Source: Mycolicibacterium sp. CBMA 226
Lineage (GTDB): Bacteria; Actinomycetota; Actinomycetes; Mycobacteriales; Mycobacteriaceae
NCBI RefSeq assembly: GCF_009729075.1
Contig: NZ_VTGY01000030.1
Coordinates: forward strand, 1-32,408
Length of the DNA: 32,408 bases
Direction of reading: 5' to 3'
Position numbers and translations under genes: made by a program. This document shows positions 7,997 through 14,689 of this stretch, piece after piece. The notes under the pieces were generated by a model that worked only from the letters and a program-made list of their open reading frames with translations, ran no database searches and was not told the origin of the DNA. Positions within the stretch are counted from its first letter, which is position 1. Every line of letters begins with the position of its first letter.

Positions 7997-9268
7997 TCAG
8001 TTCGTCGCCGAGACCGGCGCAATGTGCTCAGTCGCGTCGGCTGACGGTGTGCCGCGGCCGGTGATCGTGCCCGCCGCGGCGATGACGGCGAGTCCCCACC
8101 ACACGTACGAGCTGCCGATGACCTGCCGCCACAGCGTCGCGTCGACCTCGTGGTGCTCAGGCAGCAGCCGGATCGGGGTGCAGATCAGCAGGAACACGCC
8201 GAGTGCGCTCACGGCGGCCAGGGTGGCGCTGCGTTCCCGGTAGGCGACCACGGTGATGGTCACCATGGTCGGCAGAGCCCACACCCAATGGTGCGACCAC
8301 GACACCGGTGACACGACGAGCCCGAACATCGCGACGCACATCAGGGCCAGCACCGGTTGTCCCGCGCGGAGCACCCGGTGGGCCGCCCACACCGTCAGTG
8401 CCAGCACCGCGAAGCACAGCAGCACCCAGAGCAGGAACCGCGGCGTGGCCGACATGCCGAACCGGGCCAGCGTGCCCGAGATGTTCTGGTTGGTGTTCAG
8501 CGTCGCGGTGCCGATGCGGTCGGTGTTGCGGACCGTCTTGGTCCAGTACTCCCACGAGTCGCCCCAGGCCAGGGCGAACGCGAGCAGCGTGACCACGACC
8601 GAGGACGCCACGGTGGTGAGCAGCGCGCGGAAATCGCGACGCAGCAGGAAGAACAGCAGGAACACCGCCGGGGTCAGCTTGAGGGCGATCGCCACTCCGA
8701 GCAGGACACCGCGGGGCCACGGCGTGCGGCGGGGGACGCAGTCTGCGATGACCAGCGTCATCAGCACGACGTTGATCTGCCCGAAGTTGAAGTTCGACCG
8801 CACCGGTTCGAGGAACAGTACGGCCGGTCCGACGATCGCCGCGGCGAGCCAGCAGCGGCGGGCCAGGGCCGGGCCGCCGAACTCCGACCGCGGCCAGACG
8901 TCGAGCCGGGTCAGCACGGTCACGATCGACACCAGCAACAACACGAACGTCGTCACCGTGATGGCAATGCTGGCTCCGGGCAGTGGGAGCCAGGCGAACG
9001 GCGCGAACATGATCGCGGCCAGCGGCGGGTAGGTGAACGGCAGGTCGATGCCTGCCTCGGTCCGGAAGATCGTGCTCTCGCTGTACAACGGAGTGTTGTT
9101 GAGCCAGGCGCGGCCGCCCATCCGGTACACGTCGATGTCGATCCGGTACGGCGTGTGACCCAGCAGCCGCCAGGCGCCCCATACCAACGTCAATATGGCC
9201 AGCAACTGCAACAGCCGCCAGGCCAGCCGTCCAGCGGAGGTGGGCCACAACCCAGGTCCGATACGCAT
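7997..9268 (-). CDS. mptC: Polyprenol-phosphate-mannose-dependent alpha-(1-2) mannosyltransferase (MptC, Rv2181-like)
   Basis: 423 aa from ATG 9268. The frame extends to ATG 9329-9331, but that adds 21 Arg/Pro-rich residues and would overlap the divergent gene's promoter. A TANNNT box (TAGGCT) ends 10 nt before ATG 9268, and 423 aa is close to the ~427 aa I recall for Rv2181. It is a GT-C/GT87 membrane enzyme with about ten hydrophobic segments. The first extracytoplasmic loop has the acidic YRIDIDVYRMGG motif needed for lipid-linked mannose, then LPFTYPPLAAI and NFNFGQINVVLM. The family adds alpha-1,2-mannose branches to the lipomannan/LAM backbone on the periplasmic side. Assignment is by motif and by position next to Rv2180c. 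Confidence 0.9.
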   Translation of the reverse strand: MRIGPGLWPTSAGRLAWRLLQLLAILTLVWGAWRLLGHTPYRIDIDVYRMGGRAWLNNTPLYSESTIFRTEAGIDLPFTYPPLAAIMFAPFAWLPLPGASIAITVTTFVLLLVSIVTVLTRLDVWPRSEFGGPALARRCWLAAAIVGPAVLFLEPVRSNFNFGQINVVLMTLVIADCVPRRTPWPRGVLLGVAIALKLTPAVFLLFFLLRRDFRALLTTVASSVVVTLLAFALAWGDSWEYWTKTVRNTDRIGTATLNTNQNISGTLARFGMSATPRFLLWVLLCFAVLALTVWAAHRVLRAGQPVLALMCVAMFGLVVSPVSWSHHWVWALPTMVTITVVAYRERSATLAAVSALGVFLLICTPIRLLPEHHEVDATLWRQVIGSSYVWWGLAVIAAAGTITGRGTPSADATEHIAPVSATN

Positions 9269-9340
9269 CTCGCGGGACAGCCTATCGGGGGGACCGGCGC
9301 GTCGGCGCCCTGCGGGGCGGTTGACACGCATTCACGGGCG

Positions 9341-9346
9341 TAAGTT
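9341..9346 (+). promoter_or_regulatory. Candidate -10 box (TAAGTT), leaderless Rv2180c-like gene
   Basis: TAAGTT ends 7 nt before GTG 9354, predicting a leaderless mRNA. A perfect TTGACA lies at 9321-9326, but its 14-nt spacer is shorter than usual, so its role is uncertain. Confidence 0.4.
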
Positions 9347-9353
9347 TCTGGCC

Positions 9354-10220
9354 GTGCGGTCGCCCTTACCTACGGAGTTCGTATCCAGTGGGCGGCTGCC
9401 GTTGTTGTGGTGCCTGATTGCGTTCATCCTGACGTTTTTCGTGACCCGCACCGTGGTGCGCTACATCCGCGCCCACGCCGACAACCCGGGCCCGCGTAAA
9501 TGGTGGCAGCCGCGAAACATCGGCCATGGTGGCCTCCACATCCATCACGTCGTCATCGGCGTGGTGCTGGTGATGGTGTCCGGGTTGACGATGGTGACCC
9601 TGGCGGTCGACGGCGGTGTCCCCGAATTCACCGTCGCAGCAATATTCTTCGGCATCGGTGCGGCCCTGGTCCTGGACGAGTTCGCGCTGATCCTGCACCT
9701 GTCGGACGTGTACTGGGCCGAGGACGGCCGCACCTCGGTCGACGCGGTGTTCGTCGCGATCGCGGTGGCGGGGCTGCTGGTCCTGGGGTTCAACCCGCTG
9801 TCGTTCTTCGACATCACGGTCTGGCGCGCCGACCAGAACGTGGCCGCGCGGATCATGGTGGTGGCGCTGGCGCTCGTCACCCTGGCGATGGCGGTCATCG
9901 TGCTGCTCAAGGGCAAGGTGTGGACCGGGCTGGTTGGGATGTTCATCACACCGCTGCTGGTCATCGGTGCGATCCGGCTGTCGCGACCGCATGCGCCGTG
10001 GGCCCGTTGGCGCTATACGCGCCGGCCGAGGAAGATGCACAAAGCGCTGGAACGCGAGCGGTGGCTGCGCCGGCCGGTGGTGCAGGCCAAACTGTGGTTA
10101 CAGGATGCGGTCGCCGGTATGCCAAAGTTTCCCGACGACGCGGCAGTGGACCAAGAGCTCGACCGCGAGATCCACGCGGCACCCGCGCCGCCGGACCGAA
10201 CGCCTTCTGAAGTTGGCTGA
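9354..10220 (+). CDS. Conserved integral membrane protein (Rv2180c-like)
   Basis: 288 aa from GTG 9354. The longer frame from 9195 is antisense to mptC and has no coding features. About seven hydrophobic segments are visible. After the first is the basic loop RAHADNPGPRKWWQPRNIGHGGLHIHHVVIGV, in which GLHIHH puts three His at a membrane edge; the charged C-terminal tail is about 75 residues. No known domain is recognised. It is divergent from mptC and 17 nt upstream of the RNase AS gene, probably co-transcribed with it. Adjacency to mannosyltransferases hints at an envelope role but is not proof. Confidence 0.82.
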   Translation: MRSPLPTEFVSSGRLPLLWCLIAFILTFFVTRTVVRYIRAHADNPGPRKWWQPRNIGHGGLHIHHVVIGVVLVMVSGLTMVTLAVDGGVPEFTVAAIFFGIGAALVLDEFALILHLSDVYWAEDGRTSVDAVFVAIAVAGLLVLGFNPLSFFDITVWRADQNVAARIMVVALALVTLAMAVIVLLKGKVWTGLVGMFITPLLVIGAIRLSRPHAPWARWRYTRRPRKMHKALERERWLRRPVVQAKLWLQDAVAGMPKFPDDAAVDQELDREIHAAPAPPDRTPSEVG

Positions 10221-10237
10221 ATGAAGTGGTTGCCTGA

Positions 10238-10732
10238 ATGAAGTTTTTTTACGACACCGAGTTCATCGACGACGGTCGCACCATCGACCTGATCTCGATC
10301 GGTGTGGCCGCCGAGGACGGGCGCGAGTACTACGCCGTCTCCTCGGAGTTCGACCCGGACCGGGCGGGGTCCTGGGTGCGCAAGAACGTGCTGCCGAAGC
10401 TGCCGTCACCGTCGTCGCAGGTGTGGCGCTCGCGCCGGCAGATCCGGTCGGAGCTGGAGGACTTCTTCAACATCGACGGCGACGAGCCCATCGAGCTCTG
10501 GGCCTGGGTCGGCGCCTACGACCACGTGGTGCTGTGCCAGTTGTGGGGGCCGATGGCCGACCTGCCGCCGGCCATGCCCCGCTTCACCCGGGAGTTGCGC
10601 CAGTTCTGGGAGGACTGCGGCAGCCCGCGGATGCCACCGCGCCCGCGTGATTCCCATGACGCGCTGGTCGACGCGCGGCACAACCTGCGTCGCTACCGGC
10701 TGATCGCCGAGATGATGACGGCGCCCCGGTAA
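10238..10732 (+). CDS. 3'-5' exoribonuclease, RNase AS type (Rv2179c-like)
   Basis: 164 aa. DEDDh exonuclease fold with FFYDTEF (Asp6, Glu8) at the N-terminus and SHDALVDARHN near the end (His140, Asp145), which supply the two-metal active site. WVGAYDHVVLCQLWG is the middle Exo II region. M. tuberculosis Rv2179c is known to degrade the single-stranded 3' end of RNA and to prefer adenylate, so a role in RNA turnover is likely. In M. tuberculosis the next gene is aroG (Rv2178c). Here the copper island begins only 15 nt after this stop codon, with no obvious terminator between the convergent ends. Confidence 0.92.
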   Translation: MKFFYDTEFIDDGRTIDLISIGVAAEDGREYYAVSSEFDPDRAGSWVRKNVLPKLPSPSSQVWRSRRQIRSELEDFFNIDGDEPIELWAWVGAYDHVVLCQLWGPMADLPPAMPRFTRELRQFWEDCGSPRMPPRPRDSHDALVDARHNLRRYRLIAEMMTAPR

Positions 10733-10747
10733 CTCAATCGAGGTAGC

Positions 10748-12193
10748 TCACCAGGCGCGGAACGGCACGCTGGTGACGGTGGCGTCGTTCGGGCCGAACT
10801 GGACCGTCAGCTGCAGCGTCCACAGGCCCGGCCGCGGTGCGGTCGCGTAGGTGCTGTGCCAGCGGCCGTCGGGGCCGGCCGTGAAACGCACCGGCAGGGA
10901 GGCGATCTCGGCGCTGGACAGGGTGCCGCGCAGCGCCGTCGCGCCGGGGACGGTGACGTCGATCGGGATCGCGCCGTGCCGAGTGGTGTCCAGGTGCACC
11001 TGCGCCTGCCGGTCCTGATCCAGTGCGGCGGTGGCAGTGAGTGCCGGACCGTAGGTGGTGCGGGCGGGCGGCTCGCCGGTGAGCACCGTGGTCGTGATCA
11101 AGACCAGCACGGCCAGCCCCGTTTCCAGCGGTACGGTGCGACGCAGCCGATCCGGGGTGAGCCGACGCCGGCCCAGAAACGCCAGGGCCACCATCAATGT
11201 CACCAGGAAAACCTTGGCGCACAAGGCTATTCCGTAGCCGGTCGACCACAGTGCCTCGATGGGCGACACCTGCCGCCACGCCTGGTACTCGCCGCTGAGC
11301 AGGACCGCCGCGACACAGCCGAACGCGACGCGGGACCAGCGCTGCAGCTCGGCACTGCGACGGTTGGGCAGGACCACCAGCGTCAGTACACACAGCCCGC
11401 CGAGCCACAGCGCCATGGCCAGCAGATGGATGGTGGTGACGGTGGTGGCCAGCCAGGGGTCGGGCCCCGCGGCGGCGTGTCCCGAGGCCGCGACCGTGAC
11501 CGCCAGACCTGCGCCCGTGACGACGAAGAGCGGGGTACCGACTCGGGTGCCCCGGACCAGCGCCACCGCCGCCACCCCGAGTAGCGCGACCAGCCAGGTG
11601 CCGGTGGTGACGCCGTCGACGGCGTCGATGACGGTCGCCGCGGCCAGCAGCACCCAGCCGAGCCCGGCCAGGACGCGCGTGCGGCGCAGTGGTAGCGCCC
11701 ACCGCCACACCAACCGGGTCGCCGCGAGCAGCCCGACGCACAACACCAAGCCGGCATATGTCAGGCCGCGGGCGATATCCGACACCGTCGACGACGAGGC
11801 GACCGGATGAACCTCCGGCGGCGCGTCCGGCGCCTGCTGCACACCGAAGCTCACCGACCCGGCCACCTCGTGCCCGTCGGCCGACATCAACCGCCATGTG
11901 GCCGTGTAGCTGCCGCGCGGCAGGTTCGGCGGCAGGTCGAGTTCGACGATGGTGTTACCCGACCGCTGCCGGACGTCCCGGTCGAACCGCGAGCCGGTGT
12001 TCGAAATAACCTGTACCGCACCGGGAATCAGGCGAACTGGTTCGTCGAAGGTCAACGTGACCCGGCTCGGCGCGGCCGGCAGGGTAGCGCCGTCGACCGG
12101 GTCGCTGGAGACCAGGACGGCGTGCGCGTGTGCAAGGGGAGCGGGCAGCAGGAGCGCGAGCAGAGCCGCGAGAAGCGCTGCGACCGATCTCAG
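10748..12193 (-). CDS. CopC-CopD fusion, copper transport protein, probable CTG start
   Basis: 481 aa if started at CTG 12193. The first canonical start, TTG 12055, falls inside the CopC domain and would remove the signal peptide. Upstream codons read RSVAALLAALLALLL...LAHA, then HAVLVSSDPVDGATL, the classic mature CopC N-terminus with the Cu(II)-binding His first (His24). No ATG, GTG or TTG lies between the upstream in-frame stop (12236-12238) and this region. The second CopC ligand pair is in MSADGHEVAGSVSFG. About eight helices of a CopD domain follow, then an extracytoplasmic C-terminal beta domain (TYGPALTATAALDQDRQ to VPFRAW). CTG overlaps the TGA of the ycnI-like gene. The family passes copper from the outside to a membrane importer. 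It is the last gene of the sigC operon. Confidence 0.88.
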   Translation of the reverse strand: MRSVAALLAALLALLLPAPLAHAHAVLVSSDPVDGATLPAAPSRVTLTFDEPVRLIPGAVQVISNTGSRFDRDVRQRSGNTIVELDLPPNLPRGSYTATWRLMSADGHEVAGSVSFGVQQAPDAPPEVHPVASSSTVSDIARGLTYAGLVLCVGLLAATRLVWRWALPLRRTRVLAGLGWVLLAAATVIDAVDGVTTGTWLVALLGVAAVALVRGTRVGTPLFVVTGAGLAVTVAASGHAAAGPDPWLATTVTTIHLLAMALWLGGLCVLTLVVLPNRRSAELQRWSRVAFGCVAAVLLSGEYQAWRQVSPIEALWSTGYGIALCAKVFLVTLMVALAFLGRRRLTPDRLRRTVPLETGLAVLVLITTTVLTGEPPARTTYGPALTATAALDQDRQAQVHLDTTRHGAIPIDVTVPGATALRGTLSSAEIASLPVRFTAGPDGRWHSTYATAPRPGLWTLQLTVQFGPNDATVTSVPFRAW

Positions 12194-12903
12194 TTCTCTG
12201 GTCGTGACGTCGTCTTTCGTCGGGAAGTTGCCAGGTTAGCGATGCCCAGCAGCAGCGCGACCACCGACACCGCCAGCGCCGTCAGCCCCGGCCACGCCGG
12301 TGTCGTGGGTGCCGGTGCGGCTGCGGGCTGGTCGTGGTCGCCGCCGCCGGCGGGCTTCAGGTGCAGGGTCGGAGCCGGGTGTTCGGGTTCGGGCTGGCCC
12401 GGGTTGGCCTTCTCGTTCCAGTTCACGGTCTTGCCGTCGCTGTAGGTCTGTACCGCGGGCAGCGACAGCGTGGTGACCTTGGGCAACGGGCCCGCCGAGA
12501 TGGCGAACACATTGAACTGATGCGGCGGGATGGGCGCATCGGGCGCGGTTGCCTTCCACTCGACGGAGGAGACGTACTCGGTGACCTCGGCGCCGTCGTC
12601 GTCCTTCTGTGGGGTGGCCAGCTTCTTCTTGTTGAGGGTGGCCGTCCAGCCGGCCTTCTGCTGGGTGCTGACCGAGATGATCGGCTGGTCGTCGGGCAGG
12701 ACGACCAGCAGGGCGGTGGTGGACGCGGTGTCCGACTCGGTCGGCACGCGGAAGTTCAGCACGCCCCAGCCACCCTGGGTGGCGTCGCCGGTCACCTTGA
12801 CGTGGGCGGCGGCCGGTGCGGCCAGCGCGACGGCGCAGGCCGTCGTCGCAGTGAGGGCGACAATGGCTCGAAAAGGCTTGGGGGCATGAAACAGCTTGGG
12901 CAT
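12190..12903 (-). CDS. YcnI-like (DUF1775) exported copper-binding protein
   Basis: 237 aa, from ATG 12903 with AAAGGA 5 nt upstream. The signal peptide ends in APAAA, with predicted cleavage after Ala33, leaving HVKVTGDATQGGWGVLNFRVP. The mature first residue His34 and a Trp after it are the mono-histidine Cu(II) site of the DUF1775/YcnI family. The ~150-residue beta domain is followed by a Pro/Ala-rich linker and one C-terminal helix (LTALAVSVVALLLGIANLA) with a basic tail, so it is anchored with its domain outside the cytoplasm. YcnI proteins are thought to be copper chaperones and are often fused or adjacent to CopD, as here. It lies 19 nt after the DUF5134 gene. Confidence 0.92.
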   Translation of the reverse strand: MPKLFHAPKPFRAIVALTATTACAVALAAPAAAHVKVTGDATQGGWGVLNFRVPTESDTASTTALLVVLPDDQPIISVSTQQKAGWTATLNKKKLATPQKDDDGAEVTEYVSSVEWKATAPDAPIPPHQFNVFAISAGPLPKVTTLSLPAVQTYSDGKTVNWNEKANPGQPEPEHPAPTLHLKPAGGGDHDQPAAAPAPTTPAWPGLTALAVSVVALLLGIANLATSRRKTTSRPEN

Positions 12904-12922
12904 GTTGTCCTTTCGGGAGGGG

Positions 12923-13480
12923 TCAGACGGCCATGACGGCGAAGGCGGCGCCCATCCCGAGCGCCATGAGCAGGTCGGCGTACGGGCGCTTCGGCCCGCG
13001 CACCAGCAGGTAGAACCACCACAGCGCGGCAGCGCAGAACCCGACCGCGAGCACGGCGCACACCACCGTGAACCAGCCCGGGGGAGTGACCGCGACGGCG
13101 CCGTGGCTCAGGTGCGCACTGTGGTGATCCGAGGCCTGCGCGGTCGCGACCGGCAGCCCGGCGTTGGGGGCCATGAGCACGCCCATGAGTGCCATCGCGG
13201 CCATCATCGTGCAGTGGTACACGGGGTGCGGCAGCCCGAGGCCGAACAGCGCCAGGTAGGCGAAGTACAGTGCCCCTGCGGTGAACACGAGGACGTACAC
13301 CAGCGGTGACACTCGCATACCGGCCGGCCAGAGCATCGCGATCATGCCCACCGACGCCACCGCATGCAGTACCCCGACGCCGCGTTGCCCGGGTGCGCGG
13401 CGGCCGGCGCCCACGAACAGCAGCGCTGCCACCGCGAACACGGCAGTCAGCGCCCAGCGCAGGGCGATATCGGCGATCAC
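12923..13480 (-). CDS. DUF5134 membrane protein with His-rich loop
   Basis: 185 aa, GTG start. About five to six hydrophobic helices are visible. Conserved points are MIADIALRWALTAVF at the N-terminus, WPAGM at 51-55 and a helix with YHCTMMAAMALM at 88-99, which places one His and several Met within the membrane. The loop at 117-126 is His-rich (SDHHSAHLSH). It is clearly paralogous to the gene at 20437-21093. DUF5134 proteins have no established function. The Met/His pattern and location between sigC and YcnI/CopCD suggest copper handling; this is inference. The gap to the upstream gene is 28 nt. Confidence 0.82.
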   Translation of the reverse strand: MIADIALRWALTAVFAVAALLFVGAGRRAPGQRGVGVLHAVASVGMIAMLWPAGMRVSPLVYVLVFTAGALYFAYLALFGLGLPHPVYHCTMMAAMALMGVLMAPNAGLPVATAQASDHHSAHLSHGAVAVTPPGWFTVVCAVLAVGFCAAALWWFYLLVRGPKRPYADLLMALGMGAAFAVMAV

Positions 13481-13508
13481 GCTGTCATTAGTCGCACGGA
13501 ACCGGTCG

Positions 13509-13967
13509 TCAGTTCCCGGCAGACTTGAACCGCATGTCGGGTTGCGACCGTTCCAGCGGCGTCAGCACCACACCAAGCCAGCAGACGGCCAAGACCGCGG
13601 CAGCGACGAAACCGGCCAGCGGCCACCACACCGGCACCCGCGCCGGCGATGTCTGGCACCACCAGACCGCGCCGAACCCCGCCGCGGTGGCCACCCCCGA
13701 CAGGTACAGCGCCGCACAACACACGCGAAACCGCTTGCGCCACAGTGCCGTTGCCGATGCCACCGCAGCGAGACTGAACAGCACGGCGACGACCTTCAGC
13801 ACCCACCGATGGGTTTCCGACCAGCTGACCCCGGCAGACATCGCGAGCACGACGACCGCCGCGGCAGTGGGGTAGCGGCGTGCGGGACTGATCCAGACGT
13901 CGTCGAACACCCGGCGCCCGATGGCGCTCAGGGTGCGTTCGAGGTCGATCGCATGGCGGGTGGACAA
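13509..13967 (-). CDS. Four-helix membrane protein downstream of sigC, unknown
   Basis: 152 aa, TTG start with GGAG 6 nt upstream. The N-terminal ~30 residues are cytoplasmic-like (RHAIDLERTLSAIGRRVFDDVW), followed by about four hydrophobic helices. The second half holds several Cys and Trp (RVCCAALYL, VWWCQTS, AVCWLGV). I recognise no family. It is the second gene of the sigC operon, 74 nt after sigC. It has no zinc-finger motif, so it does not look like a classical anti-sigma factor, although small membrane proteins encoded next to ECF factors can have that role. The Cys residues could bind metal; this is speculative. Confidence 0.72.
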   Translation of the reverse strand: MSTRHAIDLERTLSAIGRRVFDDVWISPARRYPTAAAVVVLAMSAGVSWSETHRWVLKVVAVLFSLAAVASATALWRKRFRVCCAALYLSGVATAAGFGAVWWCQTSPARVPVWWPLAGFVAAAVLAVCWLGVVLTPLERSQPDMRFKSAGN

Positions 13968-14041
13968 GCCGAACTCCGTTCAGTCTGCGGAACAGTTTCG
14001 CAGAGTTGGTCGGCTGCGCCGTGGCGCGGGTTCCGCGGCGG

Positions 14042-14596
14042 TCAGCCTGCGCTCTGGTCCTGGTTCCCGGCGCGCAGCAGGTCGTCGCGGGCCCGGGCGA
14101 CCCGGGAGCGGATGGTGCCGACGGGGCAGCCGCAGATCTCGGCGGCCTCGGCGTAGGACAGGCCCAAGACCTGGGTCAGCAGCAGCGCTTCCCGTCGGTC
14201 GGGGTCCACGCCGTCGAGGAGCATGCGGATTTCGACGATGTCCTCGAACCGGGCGGTCGGCTGGTGCATGTCGATGACGGTCTCGGGCTCGATGGCGGCG
14301 CTGCTGCGCGGCCGGCACTGCTTGCGCCGGATGTGGTCGACGACGACGCGGCGCGCGATCGACAACAGCCAGGTGCGGGCGGTCGACCGGCCGCGGAACC
14401 GGGACAGCGAGCCGAGGGCCCGCAGGTAGGTTTCCTGCGTCAGATCGTCGGCGCTGCCGGGCTCGTCGAGGTAGGCGACGGTGCGCCAGACATCGCGCTG
14501 AGTAGCCTTGATGAACTGGTCCAACGCGGCGCGATCGCCCCGACCGGCCGCCAGCGCCAGGCGGGTCACTTCGTCGTCGTCGCCGCGGCTGTTCAC
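14042..14596 (-). CDS. sigC: ECF RNA polymerase sigma factor SigC
   Basis: 184 aa from GTG 14596, about the length of M. tuberculosis SigC (185). The frame stays open to 15289, but the extra part is antisense to ctpB. Region 2 spans about 25-90, with AYLDEPGSADDLTQETYLRALGS (core binding) and RTWLLSIARRVVVDHIR (-10 recognition). Region 4 spans about 125-172, with REALLLTQVLGLSYAEAAEICGCPVGTIRSRVARAR (helix-turn-helix for the -35). Wording such as FIKATQ-DVWR, GSADDLTQET and CGCPVGTIRSRVARARD matches my memory of SigC. In M. tuberculosis SigC is reported to control copper acquisition genes. Here it leads an operon with DUF5134, YcnI and CopCD genes and is divergent from ctpB. Confidence 0.9.
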   Translation of the reverse strand: MNSRGDDDEVTRLALAAGRGDRAALDQFIKATQRDVWRTVAYLDEPGSADDLTQETYLRALGSLSRFRGRSTARTWLLSIARRVVVDHIRRKQCRPRSSAAIEPETVIDMHQPTARFEDIVEIRMLLDGVDPDRREALLLTQVLGLSYAEAAEICGCPVGTIRSRVARARDDLLRAGNQDQSAG

Positions 14597-14602
14597 AGCC
14601 CG

Positions 14603-14608
14603 ACCATA
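14603..14608 (-). promoter_or_regulatory. Candidate -10 box (TATGGT), leaderless sigC
   Basis: On the minus strand TATGGT lies 6 nt before GTG 14596, the spacing of leaderless starts. It suggests that basal sigC transcription uses a housekeeping promoter. Motif match only. Confidence 0.35.
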
Positions 14609-14622
14609 TGTGACGAGTGCAG

Positions 14623-14649
14623 GGAACTCCCAGCCGGGCACGTCCGACC
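14623..14649 (+). promoter_or_regulatory. ECF-like promoter candidate for ctpB
   Basis: GGAAC (14623-14627), 17-nt spacer, CGACC (14645-14649). The longer block CAGGGAACTCC ... CCGACCAATA recurs with almost the same spacing upstream of the PepSY gene. An alternative housekeeping -10, TATTTT, lies at 14652-14657. It is not a match to the SigC consensus I recall (SSSAAT / CGTSSS). Confidence 0.4.
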
Positions 14650-14689
14650 AATATTTTGGGTGGCTCCGCTCCGCAGGGACAATAGGAGG

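Noticed and set aside
9269..9331. N-terminal extension of mptC to ATG 9331
   Set aside because: Adds 21 Arg/Pro-rich residues, leaves 22 bp for two divergent promoters, and a -10 box lies inside it; kept only as an alternative.
14597..14689. Exact SigC consensus promoter (SSSAAT-N16-20-CGTSSS) between sigC and ctpB
   Set aside because: CGTGCC is present on the minus strand (14637-14642) but no SSSAAT lies at the required distance; only the alternative GGAAC/CGACC pattern is reported.
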